From Edaphocola flava (GTDB lineage Bacteria > Bacteroidota > Bacteroidia > Chitinophagales > Chitinophagaceae), in assembly GCF_004118155.1 (NCBI RefSeq), contig NZ_SAIQ01000003.1, positions 248,001 to 312,000 on the forward strand: a stretch of 64,000 nucleotides of DNA. The letters run 5' to 3'. The notes beneath the pieces were generated by a model. That model searched no databases, had not been told where the DNA came from, and was given only the letters and a program-made list of their open reading frames with translations. Both the position numbers and the translations under genes were made by a program. This document shows, one piece after another, positions 16,048-24,618 of the stretch; position 1 is the first letter of the stretch; each line of letters starts with the position of its first letter.

Positions 16048-16593
16048 ATGAGCATAGGAGCACAAATTTTTGAAATACTGAAATACATCATTCCAGCCAT
16101 TATTGTGCTGATCGCTTCTGTAGTGATCGTCAATAAATTCCTGGTGGGTGAGTTTAAACGCAAACAACTGGCTGTATTCCGCGAAGGACAAGGTACTACC
16201 CTGCGTCTGCGTCTGCAGGCATACGAGCGCCTGATCCTGTTTATCGAAAGAGCACATCCGCGCAACCTGGTACCGAGACTGTATGTCAAAGGTATGACAG
16301 TAAGCGAGTTGCAGGCTTTAACGGTAGAGCAGATCAAAACAGAGTTTGAACACAATATGTCACAGCAGATATATGTGTCTCCTCAGGTTTGGAACACTGT
16401 TATTTCGGTTAAGGAGCAAGAGATCGCCATGATCAACCAGATTGCACAAAGTCTTAAGCCGGAAGATGATGCCAAGGAGCTGAATGCCCGTATCATTAAC
16501 TTCATTATGACCCGCGAAGATGCGACTCCTACAGAGATCGCACTGGAAATGATCAATAACGAAGCTAAAATGGTGATGTACCAGCAGGCATAG
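16048..16593 (+). CDS. Conserved membrane-anchored protein of unknown function
   Basis: From the ATG at 16048 (a TTG three codons earlier is possible) this is a 181-residue protein. It has one N-terminal transmembrane helix (YIIPAIIVLIASVVIVNKF) and a cytoplasmic, helical, charged domain with REGQGTTLRLRLQAYERLILFIERA (span) and repeated acidic helices. It resembles a Bacteroidota-specific family without assigned role. It likely forms an operon with the aldehyde dehydrogenase. No catalytic motif is apparent. Confidence 0.7.
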   Translation: MSIGAQIFEILKYIIPAIIVLIASVVIVNKFLVGEFKRKQLAVFREGQGTTLRLRLQAYERLILFIERAHPRNLVPRLYVKGMTVSELQALTVEQIKTEFEHNMSQQIYVSPQVWNTVISVKEQEIAMINQIAQSLKPEDDAKELNARIINFIMTREDATPTEIALEMINNEAKMVMYQQA

Positions 16594-16610
16594 TCCTGAA
16601 AATATATTTA

Positions 16611-16646
16611 TAAAGAAAAGGCTACCTTATGGTGGCCTTTTCTTTA
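16611..16646. terminator. Terminator after the ALDH operon
   Basis: The arms TAAAGAAAAGGC (16611-16622) and GCCTTTTCTTTA (16635-16646) with a small inner ACC/GGT pairing. The 255 bp that follow, up to the next gene, hold only a minus-7 box (TATATTTG, about 16877) and nothing else I can support. Confidence 0.75.
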
Positions 16647-16901
16647 TGTTAAACATACGCCCCTGGCGCCTTTTCGCACAAAATGCAACGACGTCGGGAA
16701 AGCTAACCATAAGAGAAAGGCTACCCACCTTAAAGGTGAGTGTACCTGCGGCGCCATTGAGATGCATAGATAGAGCATATGTGCGGGGCGTGTGCCTATC
16801 CTGACCGGGATACTATAGTATTCGGCTACTGCTGTAAAACTAAGTACTGCTGACATACCCTTGTCTCCGGCAATAGTATATTTGTATCAAAATACATTCA
16901 T

Positions 16902-17474
16902 ATGGACTACAGCAATATACCGGAGCATGCTACCTATTACGCCCCCAATCGTGCAGACTGGCGCCGCTGGCTGGAAACCCATCACCAGCAGGCTACATCG
17001 ATCTGGCTGGTTTGTTATAAACAAAAATCAGGCACCCCCAGCCTCAGCTGGAGTGAAGCGGTAGATGAGGCCCTTTGTTTCGGCTGGATCGATGGCACGC
17101 GTGTATCGGCAGGCGAAGATCGGTTCATGCAGTATTTCACCCGCCGCAAACCAAGCAGCATCTGGTCTAAGATCAATAAAGATAAGGTAAGCCGACTAAT
17201 AGAAACCGGGTTGATGATGCCCGCCGGACAGGCCAGCATAGACTTGGCTAAACAAAATGGCTCCTGGATTATATTGGACTCCGTAGAGGCCATGATCATT
17301 CCCGAGGACCTGCAATGCGCCCTGGATGCCCATTCTGGTGCTACCGATGCTTTCCAGAAACTCAGCAAAACAGCAAAGAAAGGTATGTTGTACCAGCTTA
17401 TCGCTGCCAAACGCCCCGAAACAAGACAGAAAAGGATTGCAGGGATTTTGGAGCAGGTAATGGGGAGTAAATAA
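16902..17474 (+). CDS. YdeI/OmpD-associated family protein
   Basis: This 190-residue protein has the pattern of the YdeI/OmpD-associated family: WRRWLETHHQQATSIWLVCYKQ (span), SLSWSEAVDEALCFGWIDG, YFTRRKPSSIWSKINK and a C-terminal AKKGMLYQLIAAKRPETRQKRI (span). Family members are linked to stress or antimicrobial-peptide tolerance, but no enzymatic activity is known. The ATG lies about 18 bases after a TATATTTG promoter element. It is convergent with the receptor gene across a shared terminator. Confidence 0.82.
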   Translation: MDYSNIPEHATYYAPNRADWRRWLETHHQQATSIWLVCYKQKSGTPSLSWSEAVDEALCFGWIDGTRVSAGEDRFMQYFTRRKPSSIWSKINKDKVSRLIETGLMMPAGQASIDLAKQNGSWIILDSVEAMIIPEDLQCALDAHSGATDAFQKLSKTAKKGMLYQLIAAKRPETRQKRIAGILEQVMGSK

Positions 17475-17479
17475 AAGAG

Positions 17480-17511
17480 AAAGAGCGTTGTATATAAATA
17501 CAACGCTCTTT
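17480..17511. terminator. Bidirectional terminator
   Basis: The perfect 14-bp arms (17480-17493, 17498-17511) with a 4-nt loop, A-rich on one side and T-rich on the other, serve the YdeI-like gene and the receptor gene. Confidence 0.85.
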
Positions 17512-17518
17512 CAACTTC

Positions 17519-19969
17519 TTATTTCTTCACCCTACCCTGTTCCGTCTCCGCACCGGTAGCATCATGTTTGCGGTCATTGTTCATTGCCTTACCAAAGCGA
17601 TAGCTGAAGCTGAGTATGGCCTGACGCGTATCCAGCTTATTGGTCCAGTGGGCATCGGTCAGGTAGAGGTTATTGATAATACCGTTATTGGCATTGGTAT
17701 AGAAGATATCATTCACGCCTAATTTTAAGGTGGCTTGTTTGCCTATAGCCTTTTGCAGGCCTGCATTTACACCACCATTACTCAGGATCACAAACTGTGC
17801 TGTGGTCACATCAGTGATATAGCGGCCACTCAGCTCTGCCGTCCAGCCTTTGCCCAGACGGGCCTGTGCCATAGGTTGGATAAACCAGTAAGTACCTTTA
17901 TTATCCAGTATGCCGGTATAGAAATTACTGCGGGAATGGATGTTACATAATTCTGTATACGCACTCAGGGTAAGCCAGGAAAGCGGCTCCAGGTTGGCAT
18001 CTACAGAGATACTCTTTACTACATTACGACCGATATTACCCGGGCGGCTAAAATAGGTATTGCCAATCATCTCAATGGTTTCCTGTACTTCATTGCGTGT
18101 ACGACCATAAGACATGGTTACCGTAATGCGGTTATTATAAATATAAGACAGGGCAATACTATTGGTGAAAGATGGCTTCAGGAAAGGGTTTCCGACATAA
18201 TAGGTAAACTTATCTAATGGGGAAATAAACGGATTCATATCCTGGTAATACGGACGATTGATGCGGCGGCCGTAATTCAGATTCACCTGGTGTTTAGCTG
18301 CGCTATCCAGTTTATAATTCATATACAGCGTAGGAAACAGGCTCAGGTATTCTCTGCGGAATGTGGAGTCTGGCTTCATGGCATTACCCAACTGATGCCC
18401 ATCAGATAAAGTATGCTCCATGCGCAAACCCGCCTGCACGGAGAAACGGTTGAACTCCTTGTTGGTATTGATATACGCGGCATTGATATTCTCCTTGTAA
18501 ATAAAGTTATTGCTCTTATCATAATCCGGTGTCGTCACATTGTCTTTGGTGTACAAGTACTCTGCCAGGTTATCGGTCTTGATGTAACTTGATTTCAAAC
18601 CTGCACTGATCACAAATCCGTTTTTGGTCGGACGCGTATAGTCGGTCTTTATGGAATAGATGTAGATATCCGAAGGCAGATTACCATTCAGCTGATCGCG
18701 CTGCGATACTGCACCATCGGGCATATAAGTGGTATTGAGGAAGAGCTGATCGTTATGGGTGCGGTAGCGGATATAATCCAGGTCTGCCGTCCATTCATGA
18801 CCTGCATTATCGAAGCGATGTCGGTAATTGGCATTGACGCCCACATTACGAAACTGGTCTTTTTCCGTATTCAATGCTTTGATCACAGAATCGGTCTGTC
18901 GGCCGGAATTTAATAGATTACTGGTATTATCATTAACCTGTTTACCCTGGTTTAATTGTCCGTTGAATTGTACGCCCCAGGTATTATGTTCATCCTGGTA
19001 AAAGTCTGCTCCTACTCTACCCGTATACCCATCTCCTTTACGGCGGATGTAGGTATTCTGCTCAAAGAAGGAACGGGTACTTTCATCGGTATCCTTATAC
19101 CGGCGGTAGATATCCAGGTCATTAAAACTGTTCTGACGGCCATAACCCAGGCTGGCAAAGATGTTCACCTTATTCTTTCTCCAGTTCAGGTTCAGGCTAT
19201 TATTGCTGCGGGTATACTGTCCCTGGTTCAGCCCCAGGCTTACATTTCCGTTAAAGCCATTGGCCTTGTTCTTTTTGGTGCGGATATTAATCACCCCTCC
19301 ACTACCGGCCGCATCGTAACGGGCTGGCGGATTGGGCATCAGCTCAATTTTTTCCAGGCCGGAAGCCGGCATAGAACGCAGGTAATCCTGCAATTGTGTG
19401 CCGGACATGTATGTGGGTTTATCATCAATAAAGACCATAACACCGGGCTTGCCTTTCAGACTAATACCTCCGTTCTGGTCTACCCGTACACCGGGAGACT
19501 TCTCCAGTGCATCCAGTGCCGAACTACCTGCATTACCGATCAAAGCATCTACATTCACCACGGTACGATCTACTTTCTGTTCTACAAATGGGATTCTGGC
19601 CACCACACTGACCTCTTTCAACATACCATTACCCTGCTTTAATTGCACAGCTGGTAAGTGTACTGTAGCACCACTGACACGGAAGGTATCACTTTTATAT
19701 TCTTCATAACCGACTGCACTGAGCCAGATGCGGTACAGTCCGTCTGGTATGTCATCCAGTACATACTGACCATTTTCATAGCTCATGGTCGATTTGATAA
19801 CAGTTGATTCGTCCGGGCTGATCAGCGCTGCAGTAACCGCCATTAAGCCTTGTGCAGTATGGTCGGAAACCTTACCGTTAACAGCAGATGATTGCTGCTG
19901 GGCAGCGCCATTCAGGCTTGCAGTCAGGGCACAGGATACCAGGACCGTTTGGGTAAACAGTTTATTCAT
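17519..19969 (-). CDS. TonB-dependent outer-membrane receptor-like protein
   Basis: This 816-residue protein begins with a signal peptide (MNKLFTQTVLVSCALTASLN, cleavage near AAQ). A carboxypeptidase-regulatory-like beta-sandwich (about 28-115) follows, then a TonB plug (about 120-235; ALDALEKSPGVRVDQNGG, GSGGVINIRTKK) and an OMP_b-brl_3-type barrel to the end (SYRFGKA). It belongs to the Bacteroidota family of receptors without a SusD partner. It is last in a blaI-blaR1-receptor operon (40 bases after blaR1), so its expression is probably controlled by proteolytic signalling rather than by a FecR/ECF pair. The ligand is unknown. Confidence 0.88.
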   Translation of the reverse strand: MNKLFTQTVLVSCALTASLNGAAQQQSSAVNGKVSDHTAQGLMAVTAALISPDESTVIKSTMSYENGQYVLDDIPDGLYRIWLSAVGYEEYKSDTFRVSGATVHLPAVQLKQGNGMLKEVSVVARIPFVEQKVDRTVVNVDALIGNAGSSALDALEKSPGVRVDQNGGISLKGKPGVMVFIDDKPTYMSGTQLQDYLRSMPASGLEKIELMPNPPARYDAAGSGGVINIRTKKNKANGFNGNVSLGLNQGQYTRSNNSLNLNWRKNKVNIFASLGYGRQNSFNDLDIYRRYKDTDESTRSFFEQNTYIRRKGDGYTGRVGADFYQDEHNTWGVQFNGQLNQGKQVNDNTSNLLNSGRQTDSVIKALNTEKDQFRNVGVNANYRHRFDNAGHEWTADLDYIRYRTHNDQLFLNTTYMPDGAVSQRDQLNGNLPSDIYIYSIKTDYTRPTKNGFVISAGLKSSYIKTDNLAEYLYTKDNVTTPDYDKSNNFIYKENINAAYINTNKEFNRFSVQAGLRMEHTLSDGHQLGNAMKPDSTFRREYLSLFPTLYMNYKLDSAAKHQVNLNYGRRINRPYYQDMNPFISPLDKFTYYVGNPFLKPSFTNSIALSYIYNNRITVTMSYGRTRNEVQETIEMIGNTYFSRPGNIGRNVVKSISVDANLEPLSWLTLSAYTELCNIHSRSNFYTGILDNKGTYWFIQPMAQARLGKGWTAELSGRYITDVTTAQFVILSNGGVNAGLQKAIGKQATLKLGVNDIFYTNANNGIINNLYLTDAHWTNKLDTRQAILSFSYRFGKAMNNDRKHDATGAETEQGRVKK

Positions 19970-20009
19970 GTGATGATTTGAATTAAATTATTCGGGTAAA
20001 ATGGGTTGT

Positions 20010-21458
20010 TTAATTTGTAGTCTCTCGTTCGTAATTGACCTGCCAGTCTCCCTCTGTACCGCTTAAGGCCACATAGTGATCCTGGTATTTGCGCGACAGA
20101 TCTACTCCTATGGTAATGCCATTCACGACCACAACATTATTGCTGATCCGCACTTGCACATTCGGTGCATTGACGGCTACTAATCCATCCTTTTCCATCT
20201 CTACCACAACAGTCTCTACAGGATTAGTATCTTTTGCTGCTGTGCCGGATACGGCAACTGCAGAAAGGGGCATATTATTGGCCACAGTTGTTTCAGCTTG
20301 GGTCTCCTTACTTGTTGTTTTTGCCGGTGGCGGCGGACAGACATCTGCTTCGGTCGCTAAACCCGGTAATGCAGGCGGGACAATACTGCTGGCTGTTACA
20401 GCCGGTGTACCGGACGCCGGCAAAGGTTTATAAGTATAACTATATATTGCTGTAGCTCCCAGTATTAGGGTACAAAGACACATGCTCAGGATTGCTTTTT
20501 CGGCACGGTTGCCATTGCGGCTGTATCCGGAAACCAGGCGCAGCACACGATCCTTCAGCTGATGGCCTCTGCCAGCAAAGGATAAGGCATAGGCTGGTGT
20601 AGCTATTGCATATTCCTCACAGACAACCAGTGCCTGCAGGTATTGTTTCTTATTTTGTGTCAGTGCAATAGCGACATCATCACAGCAATGCTCCCGCTCT
20701 GCCCGCAGCAGCGAGGATATCCACCATACCGCAGGATTGAAGAAATATACAGTTTCAACAATATGCTGTAAAAGGTTGACCAGGTAATCTCTGCGGCGGA
20801 TGTGCGCGAGTTCGTGCGCCAGTATAGCCTCCAGGTCTGCAGGAGAAACCCGTGCCAGTAAACCGGCAGGCACCAGTATCAATGGTTTGAAATAACCCAG
20901 CGTCAGCGGCACTTTAGTAAGACCGGAAATGGCCAGCTGTACACCACGATGAATGCCTAATGTTTGTGCTGTTTGTTGTACATAATGTTTCCATTCGGCA
21001 GGAACAGCATCCGCTGCACTGCGGCGTAAAGACCGCATGCTATTCAGGCCCAGCGCCAGTTGCAGCATACGCAGGCAGATGACGGAAAGCCAGACCAGCA
21101 CAATCAGACCGGCATGTGTATTCAACCAATAAGTGAATTGGCCCACATAAGGCCAGGCCATCATACGATCAGTGAGCTGCTGCACCCAAGCCGCAAAAGA
21201 AAGATCGGATCCGTGTGTAACGCTTATCGATACCCGGTAATGGCTGATATCCTGTAACTGGTATATAAAGGTAAAAGTGCTGCCCAGTATAAATAAGAGC
21301 AGTGCTCCCAATAAAAGATTGTATCGTTTTGCCGGTGCGGCCTTTCGGGTGGTGCCGATGATGATTGCCGCCAGCAAGGCCAGCAATATGCCCTGCCACA
21401 GAGAATGTGCCAGGCTGTGATATACCGCTTTGATCAGGCCGGAGGGGATTGAATTCAT
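20010..21458 (-). CDS. BlaR1-type M56 membrane metallopeptidase
   Basis: This 482-residue membrane protein has four predicted transmembrane segments (about 20-37, 48-66, 115-133 and 325-345). The zinc motif HELAH (215-219) is followed by the downstream EREHCCDD that supplies the third ligand, both typical of M56. The C-terminal periplasmic part (about 350-482) is proline/threonine-rich and carries no penicillin-binding sensor, unlike staphylococcal BlaR1, so the signal is not evidently a beta-lactam. It lies 25 bases after blaI and is expected to cause cleavage of the repressor. Confidence 0.9.
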   Translation of the reverse strand: MNSIPSGLIKAVYHSLAHSLWQGILLALLAAIIIGTTRKAAPAKRYNLLLGALLLFILGSTFTFIYQLQDISHYRVSISVTHGSDLSFAAWVQQLTDRMMAWPYVGQFTYWLNTHAGLIVLVWLSVICLRMLQLALGLNSMRSLRRSAADAVPAEWKHYVQQTAQTLGIHRGVQLAISGLTKVPLTLGYFKPLILVPAGLLARVSPADLEAILAHELAHIRRRDYLVNLLQHIVETVYFFNPAVWWISSLLRAEREHCCDDVAIALTQNKKQYLQALVVCEEYAIATPAYALSFAGRGHQLKDRVLRLVSGYSRNGNRAEKAILSMCLCTLILGATAIYSYTYKPLPASGTPAVTASSIVPPALPGLATEADVCPPPPAKTTSKETQAETTVANNMPLSAVAVSGTAAKDTNPVETVVVEMEKDGLVAVNAPNVQVRISNNVVVVNGITIGVDLSRKYQDHYVALSGTEGDWQVNYERETTN

Positions 21459-21483
21459 GGTGATCTGTTTACCGGTTAAAAAA

Positions 21484-21882
21484 TTATTGCTTAGGGTCCA
21501 TTTTATCGAGCATTTTACGGATCTCTTCCAGGTCTTTAGAAGAGGTACGCTTATTGCCCAGTAATTGCATAACGAGTTTACTGGCCGAACCTTTATACAA
21601 AGTCTCTACAAATTTGTCCAGCAAATGTGCTTTGGTATCCTGCTCGGCCTCCGCCACACTGTAAGTATGTTTCATACTGCTTTCATCACGCGTCAGGATA
21701 CCTTTCTCCACCATGATCTGCATGAGCTTTAAGGTGGTGGTATAATTTACTTCCCGGCTTTCATTCAGCCGGTCGTTCACAAAACGCACGGAAGCACTGC
21801 CGTGTTCCCACAGTACATTCAGTATTTCCAGCTCTGCCTTGGTTGGTTCGGAGGTGGATTTATGTTGTTGTTTTGTACGCAT
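21484..21882 (-). CDS. BlaI/MecI-family repressor
   Basis: The start ATG at 21882 gives a 132-residue protein with the winged helix of the family (KAELEILNVLWEHGSASVRFV, span; VNYTTTLKLMQIMVEKGIL, span) and a C-terminal dimerisation helix region. The frame is open for 38 codons upstream, but that stretch includes its own operator and promoter. The minus-7 box TACCTTTG (21895-21888) ends 5 bases before the ATG, so the transcript is probably leaderless or nearly so. An 18-bp palindrome overlaps this promoter. Confidence 0.9.
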   Translation of the reverse strand: MRTKQQHKSTSEPTKAELEILNVLWEHGSASVRFVNDRLNESREVNYTTTLKLMQIMVEKGILTRDESSMKHTYSVAEAEQDTKAHLLDKFVETLYKGSASKLVMQLLGNKRTSSKDLEEIRKMLDKMDPKQ

Positions 21883-21892
21883 GAAACCAAAG

Positions 21893-21910
21893 GTACGAAA
21901 CTTTTCGTAC
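21893..21910. promoter_or_regulatory. BlaI operator overlapping the blaI minus-7 box
   Basis: The palindrome GTACGAAACTTTTCGTAC (8-bp arms, 2-nt centre) covers the TACCTTTG promoter element. Its position just upstream of the repressor gene indicates autoregulation of the blaI-blaR1-receptor operon. Confidence 0.75.
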
Positions 21911-21954
21911 GAACAATATATTACTTCACAAAAAAATGTAAATATTGGAAACTC

Positions 21955-22005
21955 GCCATAATATTGAGTGCGCCCGGCATAGCCGGGCGCACTCAATATT
22001 ATGGC
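21955..22005. terminator. Long near-loopless terminator
   Basis: Perfect 24-bp arms (21955-21978 and 21982-22005) with a 3-nt loop, GC-rich in the centre. It contains the stop codon of the patatin gene and insulates it from the blaI promoter downstream. Confidence 0.85.
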
Positions 22006-22790
22006 TTTTGCAGTGATGCCTTCAGTTCCAGCAAGGCTTCTTCAAATTCCTGTGCATAGCGATAGCCCAGGTCATAAATTTCTTGTATTTTCTTGGAATC
22101 GAATGTGCCGTAACGATTAATCTCATCCGGCTGCATATATATATCACATTGTTTTTCCTCGAGATTGTACAATCTTGATGTTGCTATACGAATAATACGG
22201 CCGATCACTTCTTTATAACTGATATTGCCTTCCATGCGGCTAATCGGGTTCACATTTATCCCGATCACTTTATTACAGGAAGCCCGCATCTGTTCTACCG
22301 GGAAATTATTCATAATACCTCCGTCACAGAGATATACATCCTCTTTATATTTTACGGGTTGAAAGATCAGCGGAAAGGAACAGGAACATTTAATAGCAAA
22401 GGATAATGACCCCTGGTTGAATATAAGTGATGCTGCATTGGTCAGATCGGTAACGGATACATAAAGAGGAATTTTCAATCCTTCGAAACTATCGTGGGGA
22501 ATATACTTCTTTACGATACGCTCAAATACTATGGTATTAAACAAACCACTGCGCCTGGCAGACAGGAGATCTGAATAGCTGAAGAATTTTTCATCCTTAC
22601 AGAACTGTAATATCTCCAGGGGTTTGTACCCTTCAGCAATCAATGCACCGATAAGTGCACCGGCACTGGTTCCGGACAGTTCATTCGCTGAAATGCCCAG
22701 CTCTGAAAGGAATTGCAGTACTCCCAGATGGGCTACCCCTCTGAATCCGCCACCGGATAAAGTAATACCTAATCTATGGTTCACGATCAT
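21999..22790 (-). CDS. Patatin-like phospholipase
   Basis: The chosen start (ATG 22790, MIVNHRLGITLSGGG) gives 263 residues; an in-frame ATG at 22826 is an alternative. The protein has the oxyanion hole GGGFRG, the nucleophile elbow GTSAG (catalytic Ser) and the DGG dyad aspartate motif (LCDGGIMNNFPV), the complete patatin Ser-Asp set, in the order and spacing of bacterial RssA-like proteins. It lacks a signal peptide and so is probably cytoplasmic, acting on membrane lipids. Confidence 0.88.
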   Translation of the reverse strand: MIVNHRLGITLSGGGFRGVAHLGVLQFLSELGISANELSGTSAGALIGALIAEGYKPLEILQFCKDEKFFSYSDLLSARRSGLFNTIVFERIVKKYIPHDSFEGLKIPLYVSVTDLTNAASLIFNQGSLSFAIKCSCSFPLIFQPVKYKEDVYLCDGGIMNNFPVEQMRASCNKVIGINVNPISRMEGNISYKEVIGRIIRIATSRLYNLEEKQCDIYMQPDEINRYGTFDSKKIQEIYDLGYRYAQEFEEALLELKASLQKP

Positions 22791-22875
22791 ATTGCTAACA
22801 TACGCATTTTGCCGTAAAAATCCCACATCTGTCTATTAAAGTGCTGTTATCAAAACCGGTATGCAGGGCATAAAA

Positions 22876-22901
22876 AACCCGGCCAAAGGGATGACCGGGT
22901 T
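22876..22901 (-). terminator. Terminator downstream of the Fur-family gene
   Basis: The hairpin arms AACCCGG (22876-22882) and CCGGGTT (22895-22901), with TTTT on the minus strand. It lies 184 bases after the Fur-family stop. The space between holds no supported gene. Confidence 0.6.
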
Positions 22902-23084
22902 GATGTGTGTTTTTGTTTTTGGGTATGTTGAAAATGCTTTTACAGAGTATTTCCGGAAGTTTTATGCAGTGCAGATAATACCTGCTGCACAGCCGGACTA
23001 CAAAAGAATAAGCCGATCCCTGCATTTCCAAGCCTTTACATTTATTTGAGGCTGAAGCAATACATTATTGAGCCTGAACCTGCA

Positions 23085-23471
23085 TTATCGCTTACCCGAA
23101 CATTTGGGACACAGACCGGATACGGTAAAGTTCATGCTATGTACCACATACTGTCTCGGCAGCTTAAACTCGGGCTCTACCCGGTTCAGGCAAGTTACAG
23201 ACTGACACGCCTCACAACGGAAGTGAATGTGATTATGCAAATGACGACTGCTGCAATCGTGACAGGCCGCATAGGTAATATTCCCATCTACATCTGCGAT
23301 CTTATGGATCAGGCGTTCCTCCAGCAAACGGTCCAGCACCCTGTAGATCGTAACACGGTTACACAAATCGCCTAAAGATGCCTGCAGATCAGCATGAGAC
23401 AAGGCTTCTCCCGCTTCCCTGATCAGGTTCAGTATCTCGGTACGCGCTATAGTATTTCTTGAATTGCTCAT
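23085..23471 (-). CDS. Fur-family metalloregulator
   Basis: From ATG 23471 (MSNSRNTIAR) this is a 128-residue protein, short for Fur. The winged helix is near 5-75 (LSHADLQASLGDLCNRVTIYRVLDRLLE, span). The dimerisation/metal half has histidines HLHNHIHF, then CEACQS and CPKCSGK, two CxxC pairs that would bind structural zinc. It is divergent from an FAD-dependent oxidoreductase with two 15-bp inverted repeats between them. The specific metal (Zn, Fe or peroxide sensing) cannot be decided. Confidence 0.88.
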   Translation of the reverse strand: MSNSRNTIARTEILNLIREAGEALSHADLQASLGDLCNRVTIYRVLDRLLEERLIHKIADVDGNITYAACHDCSSRHLHNHIHFRCEACQSVTCLNRVEPEFKLPRQYVVHSMNFTVSGLCPKCSGKR

Positions 23472-23491
23472 TTTAACACAAATTTTATTAA

Positions 23492-23506
23492 TGCAACTTA
23501 GTTGCA
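23492..23506. promoter_or_regulatory. Fur-family box 1 (7-1-7 inverted repeat)
   Basis: The sequence TGCAACTTAGTTGCA has perfect 7-bp arms around one base, as in Fur/Zur/PerR boxes. It lies 20 bp upstream of the Fur-family start codon. Confidence 0.75.
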
Positions 23507-23528
23507 ATTAATTATGAAGCTTTATTTT

Positions 23529-23543
23529 TGCAACTAAGTTGCA
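23529..23543. promoter_or_regulatory. Fur-family box 2 (7-1-7 inverted repeat)
   Basis: TGCAACTAAGTTGCA has the same arms as box 1 with a different central base, centred 37 bp away. It faces the oxidoreductase gene, so one regulator probably controls both divergent promoters. Confidence 0.75.
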
Positions 23544-23593
23544 TTAGCAAAGATACAGCAGCAATCGTTAATCCTCCATTAAAAATCTGAATT

Positions 23594-24544
23594 ATGATAC
23601 AAGAAATAAATACACTGCAGCCCTCTACCGAAGTCCTCTATGATGCAGTCATTATAGGCGGCAGCTATGCAGGCTTGTCGGCTGCAATGGCCCTTGGCAG
23701 GGCATTGCGTAAGGTACTGATTATTGACAGTGGCATACCCTGCAATCGTCAGACACCGCACTCGCATAACTTCCTGACCCGCGATGGGAGTACACCGGCA
23801 GAACTGTCTGCCATAGCACTGGAGCAGGTGCTCGCCTACCCGACCATTAGTCTTTGCAAAGACATTGCCATTAACAGTGTAAATGACGCAAACCTCTTTA
23901 CCACAACAACAGCTTCAGGAGACCAGTACAAAAGCCACAGACTGGTGCTGGCAACGGGTATTAAGGATATGATGCCGGAAATACCAGGTATTGCCGAATG
24001 CTGGGGCATCTCTGTTATTCACTGCCCGTACTGTCACGGATACGAATACCATAGCCAGCCTACGGCTATACTGGCCAATGGAAATATGGCTTTTGAATTT
24101 GCCATGCTGTTATACAACTGGAGCAAAGAATTATACCTGCTGACCAATGGTCCGGTTACCATGACTGAAGAGCAGATCAGCCAGCTGAGAAAGTTGCCTG
24201 TACATATTATAGAGCAGCCACTGGCCTCGATCAGGCATAAAGAAGGCAAACTGGAGGAGATTATTTTTAATGATGACACTACACTTGCCGTACCGGCTAT
24301 GTATGCACGCCTGCCATTTGTCCAGCATAGTACTATTGCAGCTAACCTGGGCTGTGCGCTTACAGATCAAGGTCATATTGTTATTGACATGATGCAGCAG
24401 ACTTCAATAGCAGGAGTCTATGCGTGCGGAGATAATAGTTCTGGTATGCGCTCTGTTGCACAAGCCGTATACAGCGGGTCTATGGCGGGTGCAGCCCTTA
24501 ACAGGGAACTGAATGAAGCATTACTAAAACAAAGACTGGTATAG
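23594..24544 (+). CDS. FAD-dependent oxidoreductase of the thioredoxin-reductase fold
   Basis: This 316-residue protein has an FAD-binding motif of variant form (IIGGSYAGLSAAMALGRA), a redox-like CPYCHGYE, and the C-terminal FAD contact GVYACGDNSSGMRSV. The NADPH-binding glycine loop expected near AILANGNMAFE is weak, as in TrxR-like proteins of the cluster that includes holomycin/gliotoxin-type disulfide oxidases and ferredoxin-flavin reductases. It follows Fur-type box 2 and is probably repressed by the divergent Fur-family protein, suggesting a role in metal or redox balance. Confidence 0.8.
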   Translation: MIQEINTLQPSTEVLYDAVIIGGSYAGLSAAMALGRALRKVLIIDSGIPCNRQTPHSHNFLTRDGSTPAELSAIALEQVLAYPTISLCKDIAINSVNDANLFTTTTASGDQYKSHRLVLATGIKDMMPEIPGIAECWGISVIHCPYCHGYEYHSQPTAILANGNMAFEFAMLLYNWSKELYLLTNGPVTMTEEQISQLRKLPVHIIEQPLASIRHKEGKLEEIIFNDDTTLAVPAMYARLPFVQHSTIAANLGCALTDQGHIVIDMMQQTSIAGVYACGDNSSGMRSVAQAVYSGSMAGAALNRELNEALLKQRLV

Positions 24545-24556
24545 GTTTTGTGCGCA

Positions 24557-24615
24557 CAGGGGTGAAACCCCGGTAAAAATACGGGTAAAACACCCTACGG
24601 TATCCGGATATGTGA
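24557..24615 (+). other. Structured intergenic element with two small hairpins
   Basis: Two G/C-run hairpins follow each other: GGGG-N5-CCCC (24559-24571) and GGG-N7-CCC (24583-24595). They share the GGGTNAAAACACCC-like pattern, then comes TACGGTATCCGG. They sit just upstream of a plus-strand promoter element at 24619. They could be a terminator-like 3' end of the oxidoreductase mRNA or a binding site; I cannot decide. Confidence 0.35.
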
Positions 24616-24618
24616 TCC

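Noticed and set aside
16644-16856. A 70-codon minus-strand frame between the ALDH operon and the YdeI-like gene
   Set aside because: No start-site support and no recognisable motif; it begins in the terminator region.
22795-23049. Small frames on both strands between patatin and the Fur-family gene
   Set aside because: They cross a terminator hairpin and have no promoter or motif.
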